A stretch of 64,000 bases of DNA from positions 214,156 through 278,155 of the forward strand of contig JALHPZ010000003.1 of the NCBI GenBank assembly GCA_022842245.1, given 5' to 3'. The stretch comes from Gemmataceae bacterium (GTDB lineage Bacteria > Planctomycetota > Planctomycetia > Gemmatales > Gemmataceae). Under the pieces are notes generated by a model. The model made no database searches. It saw only the letters and a program-made list of their open reading frames with translations, and had not been told where the DNA came from. Each line of letters begins with the position of its first letter. Within the stretch, counting starts at the first letter, position 1. Positions 18,595 to 27,609 of the stretch are shown here, in pieces. Position numbers and translations under genes: made by a program.

Positions 18595-19868
18595 GATCCC
18601 TTATCGCCGCCGATTGCCCACAGATAGTTGAACCCACGGAGGTAGATCCGTCCGTTCGAGATGGCCGGCGATGCGGTGAATGTATCGGGCAGTTTGTTCG
18701 TGGCGAGAATCTCGAAGCTGGCACCCGCTTTCACAACGACGACTGTGCCTTCGCGTCCGACGAGGTAAAGCTTACCATCGGCGTAAAGTGGATTCGCCCG
18801 GTGCCGCATGTTGGTCACCTTTTCGGCATAGATGCTCTTACCGGATTTGGCCTCGTAGCAGTACAGCGTACCGCCTTCGCCCATGATGTAGACGAACTCG
18901 CCAACGAGCAGCGGCGAAGGAACATCCGGCGTGTCCTTTGGCAACCGCCAGATTTCCGCGTCGTTGCCGGGGATGATGGTGCCCTTCGCTTTGACCGGAT
19001 CGACCGCGACCGTAACACCGCGCTTGCAGGATGGCACCACGATCAATTCCGGTGTCACCAGCGGCGACGACACAGCACGCCAGGCCATGTTGTACTTCGA
19101 TTTGGGATTCAATTCCGCCACGCGCCAGACTTCCTCGCCAGTCTCGATCTTGTGGGCGGTGCAGTAGTCGTTGCCGTGGGAGATCAGCAAGGCGTCCTTT
19201 CCATTGGTCCAGACGAACGGCGAGGCGTACACGTCGGGCGATTCGCCTTTGCCGTCGCTCTGGCGCTTGTGTTTCCACACTTCATTCCCCGTAGCGGTGT
19301 CGAGGGCGACGAGGAGTTGGGCCTTGCGGTGCAAGAGCGATAGGTACAGCCGATCCTTGAACAGCACCGGCGTCTGGTGGACGCCGAACTGGATGGAAAA
19401 CTCACCGTACTTTTCCTGGGCGTCGAAGCCCCAGACGCGTTTGCCGGCGAAATCGAAGGCAGCCACGTGGCCCGAACCGGCGAAGGCGTAAACGTACTTG
19501 CCGTCGGTGCTGCACGAGGCTGAGGCATCGTTGCCTTCGTCGTTACGGTAAGGCTTGCCGCGGCTCGTGCCGAGTTTCTCGCTCCATTTGGCTTTACCGT
19601 CGGTACCGATGCACTTGACGAAGAGATCGGCGCCTTCCTGCGTCGTGATGAAGATCTTGTCGCCCCAGATGCACGGCGTGGACGCGCCCATCCCGGAGAG
19701 CGGCGCCTTCCAGTCGACGTTGGTCTTTTCATCCCATTTCGCGGGCAGGCCGGTCTCGGAGCTGTGCCCGTCGTTCTTCGGTCCGCGCCATTGCGGCCAG
19801 TTGTCGGCGGCGGCGAAGGACGCCAGGAAAGTCGAAGCGAGGCCGGCGAGAAGGTATCGCGATTTCAT
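18591..19868 (-). CDS. Exported PQQ-binding-like beta-propeller protein
   Basis: The 425-residue protein has a signal peptide (YLLAGLASTFLASFAAAD) and then NWPQWRGPKNDGHSSETGLPAKW, the typical start of planctomycete PQQ-propeller proteins. Repeated blades contain the Trp-docking type pattern, for example VWGFDAQEK, VALDTATGNEVWKHK and LVGREGTVVVVKAG. The family resembles BamB and quinoprotein dehydrogenases but lacks obvious catalytic residues, so a binding or scaffold role is more likely than dehydrogenase activity. ATG 19868 is chosen as it directly precedes the signal peptide. It overlaps hemW by 4 bp downstream. Confidence 0.88.
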   Translation of the reverse strand: MKSRYLLAGLASTFLASFAAADNWPQWRGPKNDGHSSETGLPAKWDEKTNVDWKAPLSGMGASTPCIWGDKIFITTQEGADLFVKCIGTDGKAKWSEKLGTSRGKPYRNDEGNDASASCSTDGKYVYAFAGSGHVAAFDFAGKRVWGFDAQEKYGEFSIQFGVHQTPVLFKDRLYLSLLHRKAQLLVALDTATGNEVWKHKRQSDGKGESPDVYASPFVWTNGKDALLISHGNDYCTAHKIETGEEVWRVAELNPKSKYNMAWRAVSSPLVTPELIVVPSCKRGVTVAVDPVKAKGTIIPGNDAEIWRLPKDTPDVPSPLLVGEFVYIMGEGGTLYCYEAKSGKSIYAEKVTNMRHRANPLYADGKLYLVGREGTVVVVKAGASFEILATNKLPDTFTASPAISNGRIYLRGFNYLWAIGGDKGS

Positions 19869-19939
19869 GGTTCGGTGGGGAAAGTGGATTCGGGCGGGGC
19901 TATCGTTACCAAAATACCGGACCGCCGGGCCGGCGACAA

Positions 19940-21097
19940 TCAAAACCCCCGAAGCGTCAGGTGGTTCTTCCAACTCCAGCGGTTCGCGAAGAAATCCTTC
20001 GCGGCCAGATAGCCGCGGGCGTAGAGTTGGTCCTTATGTTCGTTGGTCAGCCCGAACTGGGTCGCGGTGATCTTCAGTCCTGTCAGATCGATATCCACAA
20101 CTCGACCCTGATGCCGCTGGCTGAGGTAGCGGCGGTCGCCGGCGACCATCATCGTCTTGAGCATCGCGGAGAGCAGATCGGTCGCGCCGTCGATTTTCTT
20201 GGGCGCGGCTTCGGCGCGATCGACAAGGCGGAAGCCGAACGTCGGCCAGCCAGGTGGCACGCCCGGCGTGTCATCGTCGAAGATCCACAGCGGGAAGTTG
20301 CTGAGGATGCCACCGTCGACGATTGTGCTGCCTTCGAGTTGTCCCGGTTCGAAGAAGAACGGGATGCTCATGGACAGCCGCACCGCCTCGGCGATGGAGA
20401 AGTTCCGTTGCTTCGGCGTGAGGGGCGGGCGGTACGCGACGGTGGCGAGCGTCGGGACACCACCCTCCGCGGGCCGCGCCACCGTCGCCCGAGACGGTTC
20501 CAAGTCGTCCGGCAACACCATCATCTCGCCGCGCGTCACGTCGGAAACGACCACCTTGAACTGGCGGTCGGCGGCGATCCGGCTGCGGTCCCACATCTCG
20601 CCGAACGTCTGCTTGCCGGCCCACTTCAGCACCTCATCGAGCCAGTTCCGGAACGGTTCGGAGGAATACTGACCAAGTTCGCCGGTCAGCGCAAGATTCG
20701 TCAGCAGGAGGACGGGGTTCTCAAGGTCGTCGCTGGGGTCGCCGTTGAAGATGAGCCGACTGGTCTTCTTCGAGAGAAAGCTCATGTAGTCGAGGTGTGC
20801 GACGATCTGTTCGAGTTGATCGATGTTCATGTCCGCGGAGAGGAGGCTCGCAGTAATCGCACCCGCGGAGGTGCCGGCAATGCCGTGCCAGCGGATTCCG
20901 ATTTCGGCGCACAAACGGACGGCACCGAGGAAAGCGGTACCGAGGACGCCGCCACCCTCGAAGACGACATCGGCGTCGAAGAGCTGGTCGACCCGCGCCA
21001 GGGGCGCCATGTTCGCGTCGATCTTCGCGCGGTCGGCGGCGGACAGCGTCAGGCCGAATCGCCGGCGAGTCTCGACCGGATTCCAGACTGCGGGCAT
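19940..21097 (-). CDS. Patatin-like phospholipase
   Basis: The 385-residue protein shows all patatin elements: the oxyanion glycine motif FEGGGVLGTAFLGAV, the nucleophile GTSAGAI (GxSxG) and the dyad aspartate in DGGILSNFPLWIF. Patatins are Ser-Asp dyad lipid acyl hydrolases. There is no signal peptide, so it probably acts on membrane lipids from the cytoplasm. ATG 21097 is selected because conservation begins shortly after and the upstream RNase D-like gene ends only 2 bp away, which implies one transcription unit. The roughly 60-residue N-terminal segment before the first motif and the long insert between the Ser and Asp motifs are larger than in minimal patatins. Confidence 0.88.
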   Translation of the reverse strand: MPAVWNPVETRRRFGLTLSAADRAKIDANMAPLARVDQLFDADVVFEGGGVLGTAFLGAVRLCAEIGIRWHGIAGTSAGAITASLLSADMNIDQLEQIVAHLDYMSFLSKKTSRLIFNGDPSDDLENPVLLLTNLALTGELGQYSSEPFRNWLDEVLKWAGKQTFGEMWDRSRIAADRQFKVVVSDVTRGEMMVLPDDLEPSRATVARPAEGGVPTLATVAYRPPLTPKQRNFSIAEAVRLSMSIPFFFEPGQLEGSTIVDGGILSNFPLWIFDDDTPGVPPGWPTFGFRLVDRAEAAPKKIDGATDLLSAMLKTMMVAGDRRYLSQRHQGRVVDIDLTGLKITATQFGLTNEHKDQLYARGYLAAKDFFANRWSWKNHLTLRGF

Positions 21098-21099
21098 GC

Positions 21100-22314
21100 T
21101 CACGGTCCTTCGGTGGGCAGTGCGGCCAGGCGCAACGGGTGCGGCGAACTGGGGTTTTCGACGACGAGCGAGCGCTTGCCGTCGAGGAAGGCTTCGAGTT
21201 CCGGCAGAATGGCGCGCTGCCGCCAGCCGTTCGCGAGGCTGGACGCATCGCCGGGGGTTGCTCCGGGTTGACGCGCCCGGACGAGACGCTTGAGGTCGCT
21301 CGCCGTGGCCACGAGACTCTGCGCGATCCGGTTCCGCGCGCACCACTCGCCCAGCACCACGGATAGCAGGTTGGACAAGAGCGCTACATGCGGGGCGTCG
21401 TTCTCGCGCTCCTCTGGTTCCGGCCAATCGGCGGGCGGCAGCGCCTTCGCGCGGCGGATTGCGTCCAGCACGTGCGGCGCGTCGGTCTTCGCAAGCCCGC
21501 GGAAACTGAGCAAGTCATCGAGTTTCGTCGGTGGACGGCGGGCGAGGTCGCCAAGTAGTTCATCCCGCAGCACGGATCGCGGTGGCCGGTTCCCCTGCGC
21601 GGCGCGGGAATCGCGCCAGCGGTACAATTCCCGCGCGACGGCGAGGCCTTTCGCGTCCAGCCCGCCGATTCCTTTGATCTTCCGCCAGCGTTCCACCGCG
21701 GCGTCCTCGCCGATCGAACGGCGGACGAATGCCGCAAATTCCTCCGCGGCCCAGTCCTCGCGGTTCAGACGCCGCAGCCGATCGTGCAGGCGCTTCCAGA
21801 TCGGCACGAGGTAACGAACGTCGTCGAAGGCGTATTTCTCCTGCGCTGGCGTCAGCGGGCGACGGCGCCAGTCGGTGAGCGTTTCTCCCTTGGAGAGTCG
21901 CACACCGAGGAGTTCGGCGACGAGGCCGGAGTAGCCGATGGGGTACGTGTAGCCGACAAGCCCGGCGGCGATCTGCACGTCGAAGACGTGCGCCGGCGTG
22001 CGCCCGATGCCGAAGTGGCACATGCGCATTTCTTCGCGGCCGGCGTGGACGATGGCGACACGGGATGGATCGGCGAGCAGTTCCCAGAACTCGGCGAGTG
22101 GTCCGCACGAGAGCGGATCAATGATGAAAAGACGTTCCGCCGTGGCGACCTGCACGAGGCAGAGGTCCGGGCGGTATGTTTGCTCGCCCACGAACTCGGT
22201 GTCAAAGGCGATGTGGGAACAGCCCGCCAGGTGCGCGAGGCACTCCTGCAACCCGGCGGGGTCCGCGACGATGGATTCGGGTAGCCCCGGCGGCGGGGCG
22301 GGCTTCTTCGCCAT
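21100..22314 (-). CDS. RNase D-like 3'-5' exonuclease with HRDC domain
   Basis: The 404-residue protein has a DEDD exonuclease domain: FDTEFVGE (motif I), IVHAGREEMRM (motif II) and YAFDDVRYL (motif III, DEDDy type). An HRDC helical region follows (residues ~210-300, IKGIGGLDAKGLAVA), then a second helical part. RNase D trims tRNA and other small RNA 3' ends. In motif II the usual Asp is replaced by Glu (HAGREE), which is seen in some bacterial relatives but may alter metal binding. ATG 22314 gives a short Pro-rich leader. It lies 2 bp upstream of the patatin gene. It could be named rnd, but the divergent motif II argues for caution. Confidence 0.85.
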   Translation of the reverse strand: MAKKPAPPPGLPESIVADPAGLQECLAHLAGCSHIAFDTEFVGEQTYRPDLCLVQVATAERLFIIDPLSCGPLAEFWELLADPSRVAIVHAGREEMRMCHFGIGRTPAHVFDVQIAAGLVGYTYPIGYSGLVAELLGVRLSKGETLTDWRRRPLTPAQEKYAFDDVRYLVPIWKRLHDRLRRLNREDWAAEEFAAFVRRSIGEDAAVERWRKIKGIGGLDAKGLAVARELYRWRDSRAAQGNRPPRSVLRDELLGDLARRPPTKLDDLLSFRGLAKTDAPHVLDAIRRAKALPPADWPEPEERENDAPHVALLSNLLSVVLGEWCARNRIAQSLVATASDLKRLVRARQPGATPGDASSLANGWRQRAILPELEAFLDGKRSLVVENPSSPHPLRLAALPTEGP

Positions 22315-22334
22315 GGAAATATTGTGGGAACCGG

Positions 22335-23219
22335 TCAGGCCAAACCCAAGACCTTGTTCATCCGTTCGGCGATATCCTTCAGGTGCGCCTCGCCGCCGCC
22401 GCCGACCTCCGACGTGGCCCAGCCGTCGTAGCCGATCTCGCCGAGCGCCTTGAGCACCTCCGGCCAATTCTCGTCCCCATCGCCAATCGCGCACCACTGT
22501 TTCGTCTTGCTGTAGCCCTTGAAGTCGAACTTCACCATCCGCTTGTCGAGTTTGCGAATCCAGTCAGCGCTGGATACGCCGTACTTGATCATGTTGCTGC
22601 AATCGAAGTACGCGGCGACCCATTCGGACTTGAAATCGTCCACGTATTGAACGAGTTGCTCCGGCTTTGTGATGAAGTTGTTCCAGACCGTCTCGATGGC
22701 GATCTTGATCTTGAGCTTCTCGGCGAGCGGCAGGACCTTCTTCACCTCGGCTTGGGATCGCTCGTAACATTGTTCGTACGTCGCGTCCTTGTTGACGACG
22801 CCCGGAACGAGAAGCACCGTGTCGGCACCGACCGTCTTCGCGTCGTTCAGCGCGGTCTCCAACGCTTTGCGGCCCTTCTCGCGAACGTCCTCGCTCGGGC
22901 TGGAAAGCGTATCTCGCCAATGGACCGAATCGATGACGCCGTGAATCGCGATGCCGGTCGCATCCCGCGCTTTCACCAGTTCCTCCAGATTTAATCCACT
23001 GGGGCTGTCGATCTCCACGCCCTTGAAACCGAGTTTCTTTACCAACTCGAACTTGTCCAGGTGACTCGCGCCCTTTACCTGAACCATGCTGTATTTGACC
23101 GCGATTTTGAGTTTTGGTTTCTTCGCTTCCGGCGCGGTCCAGCCGGCCTGCGCAGCCAGCACGGATGCCGTGACGGCGGTGGAATAATTGATGAAATCGC
23201 GACGGCCGATCGGGGTCAT
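22335..23219 (-). CDS. Exported sugar phosphate isomerase/epimerase-like TIM barrel
   Basis: The 294-residue protein belongs to the AP endonuclease 2/xylose-isomerase-like TIM-barrel superfamily: LGFKGVEIDSPSG, KIKIAIETVWNNF (Glu metal ligand), AAYFDCSNMIKYG and VKFDFKGYSK. The N-terminus has GRRDFINYSTAVTASVLAAQAGW, a twin-arginine-type signal, so a periplasmic location is likely. AAGGAG lies about 8-9 nt before ATG 23219. It is 80 bp downstream of a Tat-exported oxidoreductase gene on the same strand; the pair may act on the same sugar derivative. The substrate is unknown, and hydroxypyruvate isomerase or inositol-type epimerase activities are possible. Confidence 0.85.
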   Translation of the reverse strand: MTPIGRRDFINYSTAVTASVLAAQAGWTAPEAKKPKLKIAVKYSMVQVKGASHLDKFELVKKLGFKGVEIDSPSGLNLEELVKARDATGIAIHGVIDSVHWRDTLSSPSEDVREKGRKALETALNDAKTVGADTVLLVPGVVNKDATYEQCYERSQAEVKKVLPLAEKLKIKIAIETVWNNFITKPEQLVQYVDDFKSEWVAAYFDCSNMIKYGVSSADWIRKLDKRMVKFDFKGYSKTKQWCAIGDGDENWPEVLKALGEIGYDGWATSEVGGGGEAHLKDIAERMNKVLGLA

Positions 23220-23299
23220 GGTGCACACTCCTTGTCGGAAACGACGGGGCCGAAGGCATGGTACCTTCGGCCCTCGCGATGCGAAACGAAAAAATCGGA

Positions 23300-24559
23300 T
23301 TACGCGACGCCCGGCATCGGGATCGGCCGCACCGGGTTCGAGCCCCATTCGTATTGCTTCGGCGCCATGCTCATGGTGGAATTCATCATCGTATTCCATT
23401 CGATTCGCTTGCCGGTGTAGCACGCCTCGCGGCCAAGGATGCCCATGAGGCTGCTCTTGGCGGCGTTTTCCATGTCGTTGATCGGCTTACCGGCGCGGAT
23501 GGAGGCGATGAAGTCCTTGTGTTCCTGCACGTACATGTCGGTGTCCTCGCCCTCGTAGCGCCATTTCGCTCCGCCAGTCGCGCTGATCGAATGCCCCATC
23601 AGCTTCGCGATCCCCTTCGTGCCGAAGACGATGTCGCTGATCTCGCCGTGGCACTTCGGCATCTGCCGGCAGTACGAAAAGACACGCTGGCCATTGGCAT
23701 ATTCGAAGATCGTGCTGAAGTGGTCGAAGATGTTGCCGTACTTCGGATCGGTTCGAACCTGACGGCCACCGAGGCCCGTCGCGGCGATCGGCAGTTCGTC
23801 CTTGAGCACCCACATCGCCTTGTCGAGGTTGTGGCAGTGCTGTTCGACGATGAAGTCGCCCGACAGCCACGAATAATAGTACCAGTTGCGGACCTGGACC
23901 TTCATTTCGTCCCAGTCGGGCTTCACGTCGCGGTACCAGATCGGGCCGGTGTTGTAGGTGGCTTGGATGTTCATCACGTCGCCGATCATGCCGTCGTGGA
24001 TGCGCTTGACCGTCTCGCGCTTGGCGAACTCGTAGCGGAAGCAATAGCCGGAGGCGCAAAGGAGGTTTTTGGCCTTGGCTTTCTTGGCGGACTCGATGAC
24101 CGAACGAACGCCGGGGGCGTCGACGGCCATCGGCTTCTCGGCGAAGACGTGCTTGCCCTTGTCGACGGCGTAGGCGAGGTGGATCGGTCGGAAGCCGGGC
24201 GGCGTGCATAGGAAGACGATGTCGCAATCGACCGTGTCGATGAGCTGCTTATAGCCGTCGAATCCGCTGAAGAGCCGTTCCTTGGGAACGTCGACGCGGT
24301 TCTTGAATTGCTTCGTCAGGGCGTCATGCGCAGTGCCGAGGAAGTCTTCGAAGATGTCGCAGATGGCGACGAGTTTGGTGTTCTTGTCGGCGATCATGGC
24401 GTCGCGGACGGCGCCCTTGCCGCGGCCGCCGGCGCCGATGAGGGCGATCTTCAGCGATTCGTTCCCGGCGGCGTGGACCGCCGGGGCGAGCGTAGCGGCG
24501 GTGGTGACGGCCGATGTGGTCAGGAACGAACGGCGAGACGGCGAGGTGGGTTGTGCCAT
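23300..24559 (-). CDS. Tat-exported Gfo/Idh/MocA family oxidoreductase
   Basis: The 419-residue protein starts with SRRSFLTTSAVTTAATLAPAVHAAG, a twin-arginine signal with a signal peptidase-like end, then LKIALIGAGGRGKGAV (NAD(P)-binding Rossmann fold) and KHVFAEKPMAVD, the EKP catalytic-lysine motif. The C-terminal half contains the alpha/beta substrate domain, including WYYYSWLSGDFIVEQHCHNLD. Family members oxidise or reduce sugars and cyclitols. Export with bound cofactor is known for Zymomonas glucose-fructose oxidoreductase and is the likely explanation for the Tat leader. ATG 24559 is chosen because the Tat motif follows immediately. Confidence 0.9.
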   Translation of the reverse strand: MAQPTSPSRRSFLTTSAVTTAATLAPAVHAAGNESLKIALIGAGGRGKGAVRDAMIADKNTKLVAICDIFEDFLGTAHDALTKQFKNRVDVPKERLFSGFDGYKQLIDTVDCDIVFLCTPPGFRPIHLAYAVDKGKHVFAEKPMAVDAPGVRSVIESAKKAKAKNLLCASGYCFRYEFAKRETVKRIHDGMIGDVMNIQATYNTGPIWYRDVKPDWDEMKVQVRNWYYYSWLSGDFIVEQHCHNLDKAMWVLKDELPIAATGLGGRQVRTDPKYGNIFDHFSTIFEYANGQRVFSYCRQMPKCHGEISDIVFGTKGIAKLMGHSISATGGAKWRYEGEDTDMYVQEHKDFIASIRAGKPINDMENAAKSSLMGILGREACYTGKRIEWNTMMNSTMSMAPKQYEWGSNPVRPIPMPGVA

Positions 24560-24677
24560 GATTCGGCCTCGAAGGACGAGGGAGGGTGGAAGGTTCGACT
24601 TCATCATTATGCCGAGTCGAGTCCGGCCTGTCATGCCCGAAACGCCCGGAATTCCCGGTGATTACTGCGGACACTCA

Positions 24678-25460
24678 TCAAACCCGCTCGAGGTCGCCGT
24701 CGCGCAGGTCCGTCAGGAACATGTGCCCTGGCTTGTGAGTGATCGCGAACGGCGGTTTCGCAGCCATCAACGCCGCCTGCGGCGTGACCCCGCACGCCCA
24801 AAATACCGGCTGCTCGCCGGCGCGAATCGCGACCTCGTCGCCGAAGTCGGGCTTCGCAATGTCGGCGATGCCGATGGCGGCCGGGTCGCCAAAGTGGATC
24901 GGCGCGCCGTGCGCCAGCGGCAGTTTCGCGCAAATGGTAGTGGCACGGATCGCGTGCTCCGGCGAAAGCGGCCGCATGCTGACGACCATCGGCCCGTGGA
25001 ATCGCCCCGCTGGCCGGCACGGTATGCTCGTGCGGTACATCGGCACGTTCACGCCCTGTTCGATGTGGCGGACGGGGATATTCGCTTCCAACAACCGGTT
25101 CTCGAACGTGAAAGAACAGCCGATGACGAACCCGACGAGATCGTCGCGCCAGCGATCGCGAATCTCGGTCGGCTCGGCAACGAGCTCGCCGTTCTCCCAC
25201 ACGCGATACGCTGGCAAGTCCGTGCGCAGGTCGGCTTCCGGCGCGACCGATCGCGGCACCGGGTTCCCCGGTTCCGTCACGTCTAGCAGAGGGCAGGGCT
25301 TCGGGTTTCGTTGGCAAAAGAGAAGGAAATCGAACGCCCAATCCCTCGGCAACAGCACGAGGTTCGCCTGCACGAACCCCGGCGCGAGGCCCGGCGTGGG
25401 GGCGGCGAGCTTTCCCGCGCGGCACGCGACGCGCACGGCGGAGCCGGTGGCGAGTGTCAT
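24678..25460 (-). CDS. DUF1445 putative hydro-lyase (D-glutamate cyclase family, UPF0317)
   Basis: The 260-residue protein matches the DUF1445/UPF0317 family: [62 protein letters not shown], and [12 protein letters not shown] near the C-terminus. A longer frame in another register overlaps it but lacks these motifs. The family is annotated as hydro-lyase and as relatives of D-glutamate cyclase, which converts D-glutamate to 5-oxo-D-proline. The start ATG overlaps the stop of the DUF4392 gene as ATGA, so the two are translationally coupled. In animals both domains are fused in one mitochondrial protein (DGLUCY), which supports a joint function here. Confidence 0.88.
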   Translation of the reverse strand: MTLATGSAVRVACRAGKLAAPTPGLAPGFVQANLVLLPRDWAFDFLLFCQRNPKPCPLLDVTEPGNPVPRSVAPEADLRTDLPAYRVWENGELVAEPTEIRDRWRDDLVGFVIGCSFTFENRLLEANIPVRHIEQGVNVPMYRTSIPCRPAGRFHGPMVVSMRPLSPEHAIRATTICAKLPLAHGAPIHFGDPAAIGIADIAKPDFGDEVAIRAGEQPVFWACGVTPQAALMAAKPPFAITHKPGHMFLTDLRDGDLERV

Positions 25461-26326
25461 ATCGCGAACAACTCCGCGATGCGTTCGAGCGGTTCGATGT
25501 ACTGGCCCCACGTGAGACCATCGACCGTCGCGGTACGCTTGCCCGTGACGCCATCGATGAGTGGACCATCGCGGACCATGACGTCCAGAATGGTACGCTC
25601 CCGGTCGGGATCGAACAGCCCGGCCGGCGGACGGACGCCGCGCAGGACAAAGATTCCGGCGGCGAGGGCGTAGGCGCCCCAATTACTGACGCCGGCGACG
25701 ATCAGTCGGTCCGTCGGCACGCGACAGTGGACGAGATCGCCGTTCGGGATGTTCGCGACGACCGTGTCGTGCGGGATCTTTCCCATGCCGACTTCGTTGC
25801 CGCCGTCGCCAATACCGATAGATAGCACGCCGGGTGTCGGCGTTTCGGCGTAGTGGCTGTGCCGTGGGTTGTGGAGCGCGTCGACATCGATGCCGCGCAT
25901 CGAATACCGTTTGCCGTCGGCGGCTCGGCCGGGTCGCTCGATGATGATCTTGTGAGTTTGGGGGACATCCAGAAGCGTTCGTTCGCGGTGGCCAACGAGT
26001 TTCCGTGCCGCCGTCAACGCTCGCATCACCGGTTCGTCCGCGATGATTTCGATGAAGCCCGACAGTGCCTCAAACGCCCGTTCCAGGAAATAAGCACCGA
26101 GGGGTCCATCGGTTTCGAAGGTTGGGGGCGAGACTGAAGGTATGCAGAAACCGGTGACGATCGAAACGCGGAAGCCGGCACACCCTGCGATGCTCCGGCA
26201 AGCCGCGGCGTAGTCCTCAGCGGTTGCGGTGAAAAGGTTGTCACCCGGCACCGCGGCAAGGCCGCGATTGCCGGGATCAACTTGTACGGCCGCCAGTATC
26301 GCGGCCAATTTCGCTTCGGTTGTCAT
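25457..26326 (-). CDS. DUF4392 protein, D-glutamate cyclase-like
   Basis: The 289-residue protein fits DUF4392: [49 protein letters not shown] and [15 protein letters not shown]. In the animal protein DGLUCY this domain follows a DUF1445 domain and the protein cyclises D-glutamate; the glycine-rich [12 protein letters not shown] segment is a likely ligand-binding site. Its gene overlaps the DUF1445 gene by 4 bp and follows a TIM-barrel gene by 28 bp. D-glutamate is a peptidoglycan building block, so turnover of D-amino acids is a plausible role, but this is inferred only from the family. Confidence 0.88.
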   Translation of the reverse strand: MTTEAKLAAILAAVQVDPGNRGLAAVPGDNLFTATAEDYAAACRSIAGCAGFRVSIVTGFCIPSVSPPTFETDGPLGAYFLERAFEALSGFIEIIADEPVMRALTAARKLVGHRERTLLDVPQTHKIIIERPGRAADGKRYSMRGIDVDALHNPRHSHYAETPTPGVLSIGIGDGGNEVGMGKIPHDTVVANIPNGDLVHCRVPTDRLIVAGVSNWGAYALAAGIFVLRGVRPPAGLFDPDRERTILDVMVRDGPLIDGVTGKRTATVDGLTWGQYIEPLERIAELFAI

Positions 26327-26354
26327 GGGCGTTCGTCCGCAGTGTCGGACCGCT

Positions 26355-27530
26355 TCAACCCTTCAGCATTTCGTCGTGCTTCATGCCGCTCGGTGGTAGG
26401 TCGGCCTTGCGGCAGTTCGCCAGCGCCGCCTTCGCCCCGGCAAACTGATCGGCGTCGTTGTCCTCCCACTCGATGCTCACCGCGCCGTCGAAGCCGACGC
26501 GGTTCAATTCGATGAAGATCTCCTCGAGCGAGTTCGCATCGCGGGCGGTCCCGGCGGTCACGAAGTTCCACCCGTTCGCCCAGTGGCCCATGTTCCGGTG
26601 CCCGCCCAGCCGCCCTGCGCGGCAATGCTCGCGTGCCACCCAAACGCCCTTCACATGGGCGCAGTGGATGTATTCGGGGAACTCCCGAATGAAATCGATC
26701 ACGCTGACGTTCTGCCACTCCATGTGCGAGCCGTCGAGATTGAACCCGACCGTGCCTTCGAAGCCGGCCTTGTTCATGTGGTTGATGTAATCGCTGGCAC
26801 TCTCGATATCGCCCATGGCCCGTTCGCTCGGGTGGCACTCGAGGTCGAAGGTGACGCCGTACTCTTTGCAAAGCTTCCAAACTGGGCCGAAGCGCTCGAC
26901 GAGCAATTCCAGCGACAACTCGCGCACGTCCGGCAGCTTGAAACCTTCGATTTCGCCGGGAAGGGGCGGGAACAGAAACCAGTGGCTCCAGCAGTTCGCC
27001 GGGCTGCCGACGAATCCGGGCAGCGCCACCTTCCGCCCCTGCAGCTTGCTCAGGTGGCCGGCGTAACGGACACAGGCTTCGAGGTCCTTTTTTGCTTCGG
27101 TGTGGACGAGCTTGCCCACTTCTTCCGGCACGTAGTACGGGTCGGTCCTCGGTGGATTCTTCCCGCTGGCCCGCCACGCCTTGTACGCCGCCTTCGCTTC
27201 GCCCTTGCCGCTGCAGAAGTTCAGTGTCTTTGCGCTGGGTTCATCTCCCAGTACTTGCCCCTGTAAGTGCGTCGCGACGGTGAAGATTTCGAGGCCGTGC
27301 TTCTTCGCGAGATCGACCCGTTCCTTCGCGTAAGCCGCCGCGCCGGCGTCGGTGTCGCAGCGCCGCAGGTCGAGTTCCCAACTCGCCTCCTCCCAGCCGT
27401 CGAATCCGGCATCCTGGATGAACTTCAGCCACTGCGCTTCCGGTACGTTGCCGAACTGGCCGCGGACGAGGCCGATCTGGTGGAAGCTGCCTTTGCCGTT
27501 CTTGTGCGTTGGAGTCTGGTGGAAGCCCAT
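26355..27530 (-). CDS. Cytoplasmic sugar phosphate isomerase/epimerase-like TIM barrel
   Basis: The 391-residue protein belongs to the xylose-isomerase-like TIM-barrel family, with DAGFDGWEEASWELDLRRC, KEYGVTFDLECHPSE (Glu ligand), VGFNLDGSHMEWQ, IHCAHVKGVWV and GAVSIEWEDND. It is about 100 residues longer than the other two barrels in this window and has no signal peptide. ATG 27530 has GAGG about 6 nt upstream. It is followed after 28 bp by the DUF4392/DUF1445 pair, so these three may form an operon. The substrate is not deducible. Confidence 0.85.
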   Translation of the reverse strand: MGFHQTPTHKNGKGSFHQIGLVRGQFGNVPEAQWLKFIQDAGFDGWEEASWELDLRRCDTDAGAAAYAKERVDLAKKHGLEIFTVATHLQGQVLGDEPSAKTLNFCSGKGEAKAAYKAWRASGKNPPRTDPYYVPEEVGKLVHTEAKKDLEACVRYAGHLSKLQGRKVALPGFVGSPANCWSHWFLFPPLPGEIEGFKLPDVRELSLELLVERFGPVWKLCKEYGVTFDLECHPSERAMGDIESASDYINHMNKAGFEGTVGFNLDGSHMEWQNVSVIDFIREFPEYIHCAHVKGVWVAREHCRAGRLGGHRNMGHWANGWNFVTAGTARDANSLEEIFIELNRVGFDGAVSIEWEDNDADQFAGAKAALANCRKADLPPSGMKHDEMLKG

Positions 27531-27609
27531 GGTCGCCTCGGTGGGAAAGGGTTCGACGTGTCGGACGTTCTAGCGGAGCGCGGCATCGAATCAAGAAACG
27601 AGAGGCCGC

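Noticed and set aside
24631..25650. 340-codon minus-strand frame overlapping the DUF1445 gene
   Set aside because: Arg-rich and motif-free; the other register contains all DUF1445 motifs and couples to the DUF4392 gene.
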